A DNA stretch of 64,000 nucleotides. Origin: Paraburkholderia graminis C4D1M. GTDB taxonomy: Bacteria > Pseudomonadota > Gammaproteobacteria > Burkholderiales > Burkholderiaceae. The notes beneath the pieces were generated by a model. It had not been told where the DNA came from and did no database searches. It worked only from the letters and a program-made list of their open reading frames with translations. Position numbers and translations under genes: made by a program. Positions 49,700-59,545 of this stretch are shown piece after piece (the stretch's first letter is position 1; each line of letters begins with the position of its first letter). The stretch covers positions 48,379 through 112,378 of the forward strand of contig NZ_ABLD01000023.1 in the NCBI RefSeq assembly GCF_000172415.1, written 5' to 3'.

Positions 49700-51448
49700 A
49701 TGCCAATGCCGACGCACGGCGCGCCTCGCGCGCCTTTCACCTTTTTCTGGCGGCGGGCCGCGGCCGCGGCGCTATTCGCCGCGCTCACCACGCTCACCGC
49801 CGGCGTACTCGCGCCCGCTCCGGCGCTCGCAAAAACGCCACTGCCCAAAGCCGTCTTCGATGCATCCGCCGTTGCGACGCCGGACCGCTTCAGCGCCGAC
49901 GCCGCGCAGCAGATCTTTGCCGCGGGCGGCAACGCGGTCGATGCCGCGGTAGCCATCGCCTTCACGCTGGCCGTCACGCGCCCCGACGCGGGCAATCTCG
50001 GCGGCGGCGGGTTTATGACGCTCTTCGTCGACGGCAAGCCGTATTTCCTCGATTACCGCGAGCGCGCGCCGCAACAGGCGACCCGCGACATGTATCTCGA
50101 CGACAAGGGCAACGTGGTGCCGGGCATGAGCGTCGTCGGGCATCGCGCGGTCGCGGTGCCGGGAACCGTCGACGGTATGTGGCAGGCGCAGCAGCGTTTC
50201 GGCAAGCTCAAGTGGAAGCAGGTGCTCGCGCCCGCAATCCGTTATGCCACCGACGGCTTTCAGGTCGACCCCTGGCTTCAGCAGCGGCGCGACGCCACGG
50301 CGAAAAATTTTGCCGGCAAGACCAACTTCGATGCCTATTTCTCGAGCCTGAAGGCCGGCGCCACGTATCGACAGCCGGAACTCGCGCAAACGCTCGCGCG
50401 CATTGCCAGCGACGGCGGCCGCGAGTTTTACGAAGGGCGCACCGCCGATCTGATCGCGCAGCAGATGTACGGCCACGGCCTCGTCACCCGCGCCGATCTG
50501 CTTCAATACAAGGCCGTCTGGCGCCAGCCGCTCGCCGCGAACTGGAACGGCTATCAGGTGCTCACCGCGCCGCCGCCGGGTTCGGGCGGCGTCGGATTGA
50601 TACAGATGCTCAAGATGAAGGCCAATCTGAAGCAGGCTTTCGACGGCCTTGAAGTGAATTCCGCGCCGTACATTCATCTGATCGCGCAAATCGAGGACCG
50701 CGTGTTCGCCGACCGGCAGCAATACCTGGGCGACCCCGACTCGTACAAACCGCCGGTCGACAAGCTGCTCGACGACGCCTACCTCGCCCAACGCGCCGAC
50801 GAAGTCAAAGCCGACGAGGTGCCGGGCGCGACGCCCGTCAAGCCGGGCCTTGGCGAAGCGCCGCCGGAAAAGGCGCAGACGACGCACTTTTCGGTCGTCG
50901 ACAAATGGGGCAACGCGGTGTCGAACACGACGACGCTCGACGGCGAATTCGGCTCCGGCGTGGTGGTCGACGGCGCGGGCTTCCTGTTGAACGACGCGAT
51001 GGACGACTTCGTGACGAAGCCCGGCACGGCGGGCCAGTCCGGCGCCGAACTCAACACGATATTGCCGGGCCGCCGCCCGCTTTCGTCGATGACACCGACC
51101 ATCGTCCTCAAGGACAACAAAGTGTCGCTCGTGATCGGCACGCCTGGCGGCTCGCGCATTCCGACCTCGATTTTCCAGGTGATGACCGATCTGTACGACT
51201 TCAACATGACGCCCGCCGACGCGCTCGCGGCGATGCGCTTTCATCACCAGTTGCTGCCGCAAAAGACGATCTACTTCGAGCCCTACCGGCCGATTACCGG
51301 CGAACTGGCCGAGCAGTTGCAAGCGATGGGCTACGCGCTCGAAGCACAATCGTTCAACGGCGACGTGCAGATGATCCGCATCGACGGCACGACGCCCGAG
51401 CCCGCTGCCGATCCGCGCGGTATAGGAGTGGGGCGCGTGATACGTTAA
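49700..51448 (+). CDS. ggt: Gamma-glutamyltransferase (exported)
   Basis: A 582-residue Ntn-hydrolase precursor that cleaves gamma-glutamyl bonds such as in glutathione. A Sec signal (about 20-48, ending APALAK) precedes the large subunit. GGNAVDAAVAIAFTLAVTRPD and GNLGGGGFM are family hallmarks. The predicted autocleavage and catalytic Thr begins TTHFSVVDKWGNAVS, and the small-subunit loop RRPLSSMTPTIV is present. I placed the start at the ATG at 49700 (next ATG 49706). The frame is open for 119 codons upstream, but that part crosses the 8-bp repeat and lacks family resemblance. Confidence 0.9.
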   Translation: MPMPTHGAPRAPFTFFWRRAAAAALFAALTTLTAGVLAPAPALAKTPLPKAVFDASAVATPDRFSADAAQQIFAAGGNAVDAAVAIAFTLAVTRPDAGNLGGGGFMTLFVDGKPYFLDYRERAPQQATRDMYLDDKGNVVPGMSVVGHRAVAVPGTVDGMWQAQQRFGKLKWKQVLAPAIRYATDGFQVDPWLQQRRDATAKNFAGKTNFDAYFSSLKAGATYRQPELAQTLARIASDGGREFYEGRTADLIAQQMYGHGLVTRADLLQYKAVWRQPLAANWNGYQVLTAPPPGSGGVGLIQMLKMKANLKQAFDGLEVNSAPYIHLIAQIEDRVFADRQQYLGDPDSYKPPVDKLLDDAYLAQRADEVKADEVPGATPVKPGLGEAPPEKAQTTHFSVVDKWGNAVSNTTTLDGEFGSGVVVDGAGFLLNDAMDDFVTKPGTAGQSGAELNTILPGRRPLSSMTPTIVLKDNKVSLVIGTPGGSRIPTSIFQVMTDLYDFNMTPADALAAMRFHHQLLPQKTIYFEPYRPITGELAEQLQAMGYALEAQSFNGDVQMIRIDGTTPEPAADPRGIGVGRVIR

Positions 51449-51540
51449 ATGCCACGGTAAGCGCGACGTTAAGCGCGACGTTAAGCGCGCTCGGCCGCAT
51501 TCACGATCGCCTAGCCAAAAACAACACGACGGGGAACACC

Positions 51541-52104
51541 ATGAACGCACGAAAACTCAACGCACTCATCCTGCCCGGCTACCAGAACTCCGGTGCCGGG
51601 CATTGGCAGACTCGCTGGGAGGCGCTCGATCCGGCATTCACTCGCGTGCAGATGCCTGACTGGGATCATCCCGTGCGCGACGCGTGGTGCCGCGCGCTCG
51701 ACGCCGCGGTCGCAGCCGTCCCTGCCGCCGACGCGCCGATCGTCTTCGCGGCCCACAGCCTCGGCTGCCTGACAGTCGCGTTCTGGGCGTCGCAGTACGC
51801 GAGCGCCGCGCAGCTCGCCAAGGTCGCCGGTGTGCTGCTGGTCGCCGTACCCGATCCCGCCGAAGCGCACTTTCCGCAGGACGCCGTCGGCTTTGCCCCC
51901 GTACCGCTCGAGCGCCTGCCGTTCGCGAGCATCGTCGTCGCGAGTACGGACGACCCGTACGGCGGCGTGCCGTTCTCGCAAGCCTGCGCGAAAGCTTGGG
52001 GCAGCCGCTGGATCGACGTCGGCCCGCGCGGGCACATCAATGCCGACAGCGGACTCGGTGACTGGCAGGACGCGCGCGACTGGCTGGCGTCGCTCGGCAA
52101 GTGA
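51541..52104 (+). CDS. RBBP9/YdeN-type alpha/beta hydrolase
   Basis: A 187-residue serine hydrolase. The N-terminus LILPGYQNSGAGHWQTRWE is typical of the RBBP9 family. The nucleophile is Ser in AAHSLGCL (about 72), with Asp in ASTDDPYGG and His in RGHINADSGLGDWQDA completing the triad. It is cytosolic and the substrate is unknown. It follows the gamma-glutamyltransferase gene by about 90 bases and may share its transcript. Confidence 0.85.
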   Translation: MNARKLNALILPGYQNSGAGHWQTRWEALDPAFTRVQMPDWDHPVRDAWCRALDAAVAAVPAADAPIVFAAHSLGCLTVAFWASQYASAAQLAKVAGVLLVAVPDPAEAHFPQDAVGFAPVPLERLPFASIVVASTDDPYGGVPFSQACAKAWGSRWIDVGPRGHINADSGLGDWQDARDWLASLGK

Positions 52105-52273
52105 GCATGAAAGCGCATGGCCGCCATAAGCGTGAACGCGAGGCAGCCGCGCTAGATGCGTCGAGACATTGGTCCGCGCGGCTCTCCGTAGCACGCGCGC
52201 CGAACCGTCGACACGACGCTCGCCGCAATCGCGACTACATCGCTCGATCGCAACCGCCCGTCGACGGCATGCT

Positions 52274-53493
52274 TCAAATCACCGCCTGATTCCGCAACGC
52301 CGCGATCCGCGCATCGTCGTAACCGAGCACCTCGCGCAGCACGCTCTCCGTGTGTTCGCCGAGCGTCGGCGGATGAGTGAGCGCCTGCGGCGGCGTGCCC
52401 GTCATATTGATCGGATTGCGCACCAGCTTGACGGTGCCGCCCGACGGATGCGGCAGATCGACCTGCATGCCGCGCGCCACCACCTGCTCGTTCTCGAACA
52501 CTTCGGCGAGATCGTTGATCGGACCGCACGGCACGCCCGCGGCCTCCAGCGCCGCGATCCAGTGTTGCTTGCCCTGCAGGCGGACCATCTCCGCGAGAAT
52601 CGGCACGAGCACGTCGCGGTTGCGCACGCGCGCGGGGTTGGTCGCGAAACGCTCGTCATCGGCAAGATCGGGACGCCGGCCCACTTCGACGAACTTGCGG
52701 AACTGCCCGTCGTTGCCCACCGCGACGATGATCCAGCCATCGCTCGTCTGGAAGGTCTGGTACGGCACGATGTTCGGATGCGCATTGCCCCAGCGCACCG
52801 GCGGCTGACCGCTCGCGAGGTAGTTGGAATTCATGTTGGCGAGCATCGCGACCTGAACGTCGAGCAACGCCATGTCGATATATTGGCCTTCGCCCGTGCG
52901 GTCGCGGTGCGTGAGCGCGGTGAGCACCGCGATGGTCGAATACATGCCGGTCATCAGGTCGGCAATCGCCACGCCCGCCTTTTGCGGGCCGCCGCCTGGC
53001 TGACCGTCGCGCTCGCCGGTAATGCTCATGAATCCGCCGATGCCTTGCACGATGAAGTCGTAGCCCGCGCGCTGCGCATACGGTCCAGTTTGCCCGAAAC
53101 CCGTCACCGAACAGTAGATGAGATCGGGCTTCACTTCTTTTAGCGACGCGTAATCGAGGCCGTATTTCTTCACTGCCCGACCTTGTAGTTCTCGAGCACC
53201 ACGTCGCTTTGCGCGGCCAGCTCGCGAATGATCCGCTGGCCTTCGGGCGATGCGATGTCGACGGTCACCGAGCGCTTGTTGCGGTTCGCCGCGAGGTAGT
53301 ACGCGGCCTCGTGCGTGTCCGCGCCGTCGGGCGTCTTCAGGTACGGCGGCCCCCAGTGGCGCGTGTCGTCGCCCACGTCCGGCCGTTCTATCTTGATCAC
53401 GTCGGCGCCGAAATCGGCAAGCGTCTGCGCGCACCAGGGACCGGCGAGCACGCGGGTGAGATCCAGCACGCGGATATGACTGAGAGCGCCCAT
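52274..53493 (-). pseudogene. Class III (CaiB/BaiF-type) CoA-transferase, interrupted by a one-base deletion
   Basis: The N-terminal part starts at 53493 with LSHIRVLDLTRVLAGPWCAQ and runs to VVLENYKVGQ, then meets TGA at 53170-53172. The remainder continues one frame over as KKYGLDYASLKEVKPDLIYCSV and extends to 52274. It includes the presumed active-site Asp in VAIADLMTGMYST. Inserting one base (CAG TGA AG to CAG CTG AAG) gives an intact protein of about 406 residues, the family's usual length. Members transfer CoA between carboxylic acids. As written the gene cannot make a complete enzyme; sequencing error and true mutation are both possible. Confidence 0.85.
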
Positions 53494-53795
53494 GTTTGTC
53501 GATGTCTCCAATCCAGTTGGGCGGCGCGCGAGGCACCGCGGATGTGGGCAATCTTAAGCGATTGGCGCGGGCTGGCGCAGTCGGCCGAACGTCATAAGAC
53601 GCATCAGACGCATCAGACGCATGCCGATGTCCCATGCTGCCCGGTCAAACCTGGCCGAATGGCTAACGGGCCCGCCGCGCTGCCGCGCAAGGGCGCCGAT
53701 CCCGTATAATCAGTCGTTTAAGAAACAAACAGTTGGCGCATCTCACGATGCCGCCGGTAGAAGTCTGGAATAGTCAGGACCGTCCCCCGCACGCC
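53494..53795. other. Intergenic region with short repeat and alaS promoter element
   Basis: About 300 bases between the divergent CoA-transferase and alaS. It contains three copies of a 9-base unit (GACGCATCA, about 53598-53625) and a perfect TATAAT at 53705-53710. That -10 would start transcription near 53717, leaving a 79-base leader to the alaS ATG. I see no clear -35. Confidence 0.5.
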
Positions 53796-56420
53796 ATGAA
53801 AGCCGCCGAAATCCGCGAGAAATTCCTCAAGTTCTTCGAATCGAAGGGCCATACGATCGTTCGCTCGTCGAGCCTTGTGCCCGGCAACGACCCGACACTG
53901 CTCTTCACCAATTCGGGAATGGTGCAGTTCAAAGATGTGTTCCTCGGCGCGGAATCGCGTCCGTATTCGCGCGCCACGACCGCGCAGCGCAGCGTGCGCG
54001 CAGGCGGCAAGCACAACGACCTCGAAAACGTCGGCTACACCGCGCGTCACCACACGTTCTTCGAAATGCTGGGCAATTTCTCGTTCGGCGACTATTTCAA
54101 GCGCGACGCAATCCACTATGCGTGGGAGTTGCTGACGGGCGTCTACCAGTTGCCCAAAGACAAGCTGTGGGTCACCGTCTATCACGAAGACGACGAAGCG
54201 CACGACATCTGGGCGAAAGAAGTCGGCGTGCCGGTCGAGCGCATCATCCGCATCGGCGACAACAAGGGCGCACGTTACGCGTCGGACAATTTCTGGCAAA
54301 TGGCCGACACCGGCCCGTGCGGCCCGTGCTCGGAAATTTTCTATGACCACGGCCCGGACGTGTGGGGCGGCCCGCCGGGATCGCCGGACGAAGACGGCGA
54401 CCGCTACATCGAGATCTGGAATCTCGTGTTCATGCAGTTCAACCGTGACGCCCAAGGCAACATGACGCCGCTGCCCAAGCAGTGCGTCGACACCGGCATG
54501 GGCCTCGAGCGTATTGCCGCTGTCTTGCAGCACGTGCACAGCAATTACGAAATCGATCTGTTCCAGGCGCTCATCAACGCTGCGGCGCGCGAAACCGGCG
54601 TGAGCGATCTGACGAATAACTCGCTGAAGGTGATCGCCGATCACATCCGCGCGTGCTCGTTCCTGATCGTCGACGGCGTGATTCCCGGCAACGAAGGCCG
54701 CGGCTACGTGCTGCGCCGTATCGTGCGCCGCGCGATCCGTCACGGCTACAAGCTCGGCAAGAAGGGTTCGTTCTTTCATCGCATGGTGGCCGACCTCGTC
54801 GCGCAAATGGGCGGCGCTTACCCCGAACTGAAGGACGCGGAACAACGCGTGACCGACGTGCTGCGTCAGGAAGAAGAGCGCTTCTTCGAGACCATCGAGC
54901 ATGGCATGTCGATCCTCGACAACGCGCTCGCCGAGCTGGACAAGAAGGGCGGCAAGACGCTCGACGGCGAACTGGCGTTCAAGCTGCACGACACGTACGG
55001 CTTCCCGCTCGACCTCACGGCCGACGTGTGCCGCGAGCGCGAAGTGACGGTGGACGAAGCAGCGTTCGACGAAGCCATGGCGCGTCAGCGCGAACAGGCG
55101 CGCGCGGCCGGCAAGTTCAAGATGGCGCAGGGCCTCGAATACTCGGGCGCGAAGACCACGTTCCACGGCTACGAAGAAATCGTTTTCGACGACGCGAAGG
55201 TCGTGGCGCTGTATGTGGACGGCGCGTCGGTGCAGCAAGTCACGCACGGCCAGCAGGCCGTCGTCGTGCTCGACCATACGCCGTTCTACGCGGAATCGGG
55301 CGGCCAGGTCGGCGACCAGGGCTTGCTCGCCAACGCAAGCGTGCGCTTCGCCGTCGCGGACACGTTGAAGGTCCAGGCCGACGTGGTCGGTCATCACGGC
55401 ACGCTCGAACAGGGCACGCTGAAGGTCGGCGACGTGGTGAAGGCCGAGATCGACGCAGTGCGCCGCGCGCGCACGGCTCGCAATCACTCGGCCACGCACC
55501 TGATGCACAAGGCGCTGCGCGAAGTGCTCGGTTCGCACGTGCAGCAGAAGGGCTCGCTCGTCGATCCGGACAAGACGCGCTTCGACTTCGCGCACAACGC
55601 GCCCATGACGGACGAACAGATCCGCCGCGTCGAGCAAATCGTCAACGCCGAGGTGCTGGCGAACGCGCCGGGCATCGTGCGCGTCATGCCGTTCGACGAA
55701 GCGGTGAAGGGCGGCGCGATGGCGCTGTTCGGCGAAAAATACGGCGACGAAGTGCGCGTGCTCGATCTCGGCTTCTCGCGCGAATTGTGTGGCGGCACGC
55801 ACGTGCATCGCACGGGCGACATCGGTCTTTTCAAGATCGTGATGGAAGGCGGTGTGGCCGCGGGTATTCGTCGCGTGGAAGCCATTACCGGCGATAACGC
55901 TGTGCGCTTCGTGCAGGACCTCGACGCGCGCATCAACGCCGCGGCTGCGGTGCTGAAGGCGCAGCCGTCCGAGCTGACGCAACGCATCACGCAGGTGCAG
56001 GACCAGGTGAAGCAGCTCGAGAAAGAACTGAGCGCGCTCAAGTCGAAGATGGCGTCGAGCCAGGGCGACGAACTGGCCGGTCAGGCAATCGAAGTCGCCG
56101 GCGTGCAGGTTCTCGCGGCAACGCTGGAAGGCGCGGACGTGAAGACGCTGCGCGAAACGGTGGACAAGCTCAAGGACAAGCTGAAGAGCGCGGCGATCGT
56201 GCTGGCTTCCGTCGAAGGCGGCAAGGTCAGTCTGATTGCCGGCGTGACGGCGGACGCGAGCAAGAAGGTCAAGGCCGGTGAACTGGTCAATTTTGTCGCG
56301 CAGCAGGTTGGCGGCAAGGGTGGCGGCCGGCCGGATATGGCTCAGGCCGGTGGCACCGAGCCGGCCAATCTGCCGGCAGCGCTGGCTGGCGTGAAGGGCT
56401 GGGTCGAAGCGCAGCTTTGA
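53796..56420 (+). CDS. alaS: Alanyl-tRNA synthetase
   Basis: An 874-residue class II synthetase. The aminoacylation domain begins MKAAEIREKFLKFFESKGH and contains the TARHHTFFEMLGNFSFGDYF motif. The editing domain has zinc ligands in RNHSATHLMHKAL and CGGTHVHRTGDIG. The C-Ala domain ends near GKGGGRPDMAQAGG. Length matches E. coli AlaRS (876). I chose the ATG at 53796 because it matches the conserved N-terminus; an in-frame ATG at 53748 would add 16 residues. Confidence 0.96.
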   Translation: MKAAEIREKFLKFFESKGHTIVRSSSLVPGNDPTLLFTNSGMVQFKDVFLGAESRPYSRATTAQRSVRAGGKHNDLENVGYTARHHTFFEMLGNFSFGDYFKRDAIHYAWELLTGVYQLPKDKLWVTVYHEDDEAHDIWAKEVGVPVERIIRIGDNKGARYASDNFWQMADTGPCGPCSEIFYDHGPDVWGGPPGSPDEDGDRYIEIWNLVFMQFNRDAQGNMTPLPKQCVDTGMGLERIAAVLQHVHSNYEIDLFQALINAAARETGVSDLTNNSLKVIADHIRACSFLIVDGVIPGNEGRGYVLRRIVRRAIRHGYKLGKKGSFFHRMVADLVAQMGGAYPELKDAEQRVTDVLRQEEERFFETIEHGMSILDNALAELDKKGGKTLDGELAFKLHDTYGFPLDLTADVCREREVTVDEAAFDEAMARQREQARAAGKFKMAQGLEYSGAKTTFHGYEEIVFDDAKVVALYVDGASVQQVTHGQQAVVVLDHTPFYAESGGQVGDQGLLANASVRFAVADTLKVQADVVGHHGTLEQGTLKVGDVVKAEIDAVRRARTARNHSATHLMHKALREVLGSHVQQKGSLVDPDKTRFDFAHNAPMTDEQIRRVEQIVNAEVLANAPGIVRVMPFDEAVKGGAMALFGEKYGDEVRVLDLGFSRELCGGTHVHRTGDIGLFKIVMEGGVAAGIRRVEAITGDNAVRFVQDLDARINAAAAVLKAQPSELTQRITQVQDQVKQLEKELSALKSKMASSQGDELAGQAIEVAGVQVLAATLEGADVKTLRETVDKLKDKLKSAAIVLASVEGGKVSLIAGVTADASKKVKAGELVNFVAQQVGGKGGGRPDMAQAGGTEPANLPAALAGVKGWVEAQL

Positions 56421-56481
56421 TTCTGATTCGCTGGTGAGCTGCGGTTGGCTGTTTTAAGGCCGGCTGTAGAGTTCAGAAAGA

Positions 56482-56532
56482 GGGCCACGTAGCGCGCCGG
56501 ATTGTCGGCGTGGTGCGTGGCCCGATTTTTTT
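56482..56532 (+). terminator. Rho-independent terminator after alaS
   Basis: GGGCCACG (56482-56489) pairs with CGTGGCCC (56516-56523). Further GC pairing is possible inside the loop, and a T7 tract ends at 56532. Confidence 0.75.
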
Positions 56533-56660
56533 GCACGAGCGGCTTTGCGCAAGCGGTTGCTTGCCGGTTCGGAGCCGGTTGTGAACGCCTCACTTCGGCG
56601 TGAACCGCAATCGCTCACTGAAACAGCCGCAAACCACGCAGCGCTTCCTTCGGCGCAAAA

Positions 56661-57635
56661 TCACGCGACGTCCGCGCCCACGTCAGCCTGAACGCGTGCA
56701 TGCGCTTCGGCATCGCCAGCCACATCCGCCACATCAACGCCCCCGGCTTCCCCCAAACCCCGCACATTCTCCTGCCCCAACAGCGTCTGCTTCAACGCAT
56801 TAAGCGCCGACGAAAAATGTCCGCGTCGCCAGACGAGCAGCGTTTCGATCGCGCCGATGTCCGGCAAGTCATGCACGGCGATATTGCTCGCGTCGGCGGC
56901 CAAGCCGAGCACCGACCGCGGCGCCACCGCAACGCCCGCGCCCGCCGCGACGCAAGCCACGATCGCGTGATACGAGCCGAGTTCCAGCACGCGCGCCGGC
57001 CTCACGCCGTGCTCCAGATACCAGTTCTCGATGTAGGTCCGATACGCGCAGCCGCGCTCGAACGCAACCAGTGTCGACAGCGCGATGTCGCGCACTTCGC
57101 GGATCGGCCGATGCCCGCGCGGCGTCAGCATCACGAGTTCCTCCTTGAACACCGGCACCGTCTCGAACACATCGCCGAGGACCGCCGGGTCGAACGGCGT
57201 AGCCACCAGAGCGGCGTCGACGTCGAATTCGCGCACGCGCTCGATCAGCTTGCCGGTCGTGCCGGTCTCCAGTTCGAGCGCGACATCCGGCCATTGCTGG
57301 TGATACTGCGCGAGCAGGCCCGGAAGACGCGTGGCCGCGACGCTCTCCATCGTGCCCAGACGCAGGCGTCCGCGGGGACGGTCGGCGCGCACCGCGTGGC
57401 GCGCTTCGTCGGCGAGAGCGAGGAGGCGTTCGGCGTAGGGCAGCAGCGTTTCACCGGCGGGCGTCAGCACAAGACGCCGCCCGTCGCGGATAAACAGTTC
57501 CGCGCCGAGCTGCTCTTCGAGCTGCTTGATGCGCGTGGTGACGTTCGATTGCACGCGGTTGAGCTTCGCGGCGGCGCGCGTCACGCCGTTCTCGCGTACG
57601 ACGGCCCGAAAAATCGTCAAGGCGGCCAGGTCCAC
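56661..57635 (-). CDS. LysR-type transcriptional regulator
   Basis: A 324-residue LTTR. The winged-helix domain (1-60) reads LAALTIFRAVVRENGVTRAA with the recognition helix in KLNRVQSNVTTRIKQLE. The effector-binding domain follows from about 90. The last 30 residues (from LGEAGGVDV) are an unusual Val/Asp/Ala-rich extension. The start is a GTG at 57635 with AGGAGAG upstream. It is divergent from an MFS gene, which it probably regulates. Confidence 0.88.
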   Translation of the reverse strand: MDLAALTIFRAVVRENGVTRAAAKLNRVQSNVTTRIKQLEEQLGAELFIRDGRRLVLTPAGETLLPYAERLLALADEARHAVRADRPRGRLRLGTMESVAATRLPGLLAQYHQQWPDVALELETGTTGKLIERVREFDVDAALVATPFDPAVLGDVFETVPVFKEELVMLTPRGHRPIREVRDIALSTLVAFERGCAYRTYIENWYLEHGVRPARVLELGSYHAIVACVAAGAGVAVAPRSVLGLAADASNIAVHDLPDIGAIETLLVWRRGHFSSALNALKQTLLGQENVRGLGEAGGVDVADVAGDAEAHARVQADVGADVA

Positions 57636-57659
57636 GATTCTCTCCTAGCGATGGATGGT

Positions 57660-57689
57660 ATCCAAATTATTCATTTTTCATGATTGGAT
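57660..57689. promoter_or_regulatory. Candidate LysR-binding site between regulator and MFS genes
   Basis: A T-N11-A palindrome TCAT-N5-ATGA at 57671-57683 is nested within an outer inverted repeat ATCCAA (57660-57665) / TTGGAT (57684-57689). It lies in the 146-base region between the two divergent starts, as expected for an LTTR operator. Confidence 0.6.
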
Positions 57690-57781
57690 CGTCAAGCTAA
57701 TATGAGACTACCGGTGCGACTCACCGGGCCCGCGATCCCGACGCGGTTTCCACCGCTCCCTCGCCTTTCGAATGGCCGCCC

Positions 57782-59125
57782 ATGAACGATCTCGCTTCCG
57801 ACGCCCACCGCCTTCCCACCGAATCTCATGCGGCCCGGCGTGCGGCGCTTGCGTGCATGGTGACGCTCGCCGTCGCGCTCGGCGTCGGGCGGTTCGCCTT
57901 CACGCCGCTTTTGCCGCTGATGCTGCACGGCGGCGCGTTCGGTCAGCCGCCAATCGACATCGAGCACGGCGGCTGGCTCGCGTCGTTCAACTACGCGGGC
58001 TACTTTGTCGGCGCGCTCACGTGCGCGGCGTTGCGCGTGGAACCTGCACGGGTGGTGCGCGCGGGGCTCGCACTGACCGTGCTGTTGACGCTCGCGATGG
58101 GCGTCACGAGCCAGTTCTGGGTGTGGGCGGTGGTGCGCTTCGTCGCGGGCGCGGTCAGCGCGTGGACTTTCGTTTTCGCGTCGCAGTGGGGCTTGCGGCG
58201 GCTCGCCGAGCTCCGTCAACCTGCGTGGAGCGGCGTGATTTATACGGGGCCGGGCGTCGGCATCGTCGGAACGGGGCTGCTGGTGAGCGCGGCGGGCGGT
58301 TATGGCGCGACGGCGGGCTGGATCGGCTTCGGCCTGATTTCGGCGGTGCTGGCGGCAGCGGTGTGGCCGGCGTTCGGCAATGCGGCCGCGTCTGATCGTA
58401 AGGCGGCAGGGCGCGCGTCGGCGTCATCTGCGACAGAACGGAGAGCCAGCGACGTGGCCGCCGCGACGTCGGACGAAACCGGCGCAAGCCGTGCGGGCGC
58501 CGCCACAACGCGACATCCAACCGTCAACAGCGCGCCTGCCACGCATCGCGCGGACGCCTTCTGGCTGGTCGTCCTGTACGGCGTGCCGGGCTTCGGCTAC
58601 ATCATCACCGCGACGTTTTTGCCTGTTATCGCGCGTCACGCGTTGCCCGGCTCGCCGTGGCCCGACCTGTTCTGGCCGATGTTCGGCGCGGCGCTGATGG
58701 TCGGCGCATTGCTCGCAGCGCGCCTGCCGTTGCATCTCGATAACCGCGTGCTGCTGGCGGGCAGCTACGTTCTGCAAGCCGCGGGTATCGCGCTTGGGAT
58801 CGTCTGGCCGACGGCGGGCGGTTTCTCGCTCGGCAGCATTTTGATCGGCGTGCCGTTCACCGCGATCACCCTGTTCGCGATGCGCGAGGCGCGGCGTCTG
58901 CGCGGCGACGATGCAGCCGGCCTGATGGGCTACGCGACGGCCGCTTATGGCCTCGGTCAGATCGTGGGCCCGCTGGTCGCCGCGCCGATCGCCGCGCACA
59001 CCGGCTCGTTTTCGCTCGCGTTGTGGCTGGCCGCCGGCGCGCTGCTGGTGGGCGCGGCGGGCCTTGTCGTCGTCGCGCGGATGCCGCGTGGGCGAGGGCG
59101 GATGCCGGACTGCGGCTGCGGTTGA
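57782..59125 (+). CDS. YbfB/YjiJ-type MFS transporter
   Basis: A 447-residue major facilitator with about twelve helices. The first helix region ALGVGRFAFTPLLPLML and GGWLASFNYAGYFVGAL are typical of the YbfB/YjiJ group. A long Ala/Ser/Thr-rich cytoplasmic loop (about residues 200-255) splits the two halves. Substrate unknown. It is divergent from the LysR gene and likely its target. Confidence 0.8.
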   Translation: MNDLASDAHRLPTESHAARRAALACMVTLAVALGVGRFAFTPLLPLMLHGGAFGQPPIDIEHGGWLASFNYAGYFVGALTCAALRVEPARVVRAGLALTVLLTLAMGVTSQFWVWAVVRFVAGAVSAWTFVFASQWGLRRLAELRQPAWSGVIYTGPGVGIVGTGLLVSAAGGYGATAGWIGFGLISAVLAAAVWPAFGNAAASDRKAAGRASASSATERRASDVAAATSDETGASRAGAATTRHPTVNSAPATHRADAFWLVVLYGVPGFGYIITATFLPVIARHALPGSPWPDLFWPMFGAALMVGALLAARLPLHLDNRVLLAGSYVLQAAGIALGIVWPTAGGFSLGSILIGVPFTAITLFAMREARRLRGDDAAGLMGYATAAYGLGQIVGPLVAAPIAAHTGSFSLALWLAAGALLVGAAGLVVVARMPRGRGRMPDCGCG

Positions 59126-59545
59126 ACGCACGCGGCCGCGGCAACGATGCCGCCCAGGAAGAAGGCGGAATTGTCCGTCTGCAGGCTTTTGCTGCTGCGG
59201 GTCGGACTTGGCGGCCATGTCGGCTACGGTTGATGAACAAAAAGGAGCGACACGCCAACCGCCAACTGCTATCGGCGACGCCCTACGGCGAAAAGCCCTA
59301 GCGCTTTGCGCCCAGTGCTTCGGCTAGAGGAAGTCCCATCGGTCGTCCCACGACGGAACGGCGATTCGGCTTCCTCGACGCGGCCGTACCCGACCCGCGC
59401 ACCGATACCTCTCTAACCCTGGGCCCCGCCTCAGCCCCGCTGCCACTTCAGCGAAGCGAACCGATACAACAAACGGCCGCCGGGCGCACTAAAATGAGCG
59501 CTTTCCGTCATCCCCGCGCGCCTGTCGCCGGCCGCGCCGCCCAGC
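59126..59545. other. Gene-free stretch between MFS and threonine aldolase genes
   Basis: About 420 bases. Short open frames here look like non-coding GC-bias frames. No strong hairpin or repeat is visible. The threonine aldolase promoter should be in its right part, but I could not identify it. Confidence 0.35.

Noticed and set aside
53718..55982. A 754-codon minus-strand frame opposite alaS
   Set aside because: Same codon-bias effect; alaS is clear by its motifs and the antisense product is Arg/His/Val-rich.
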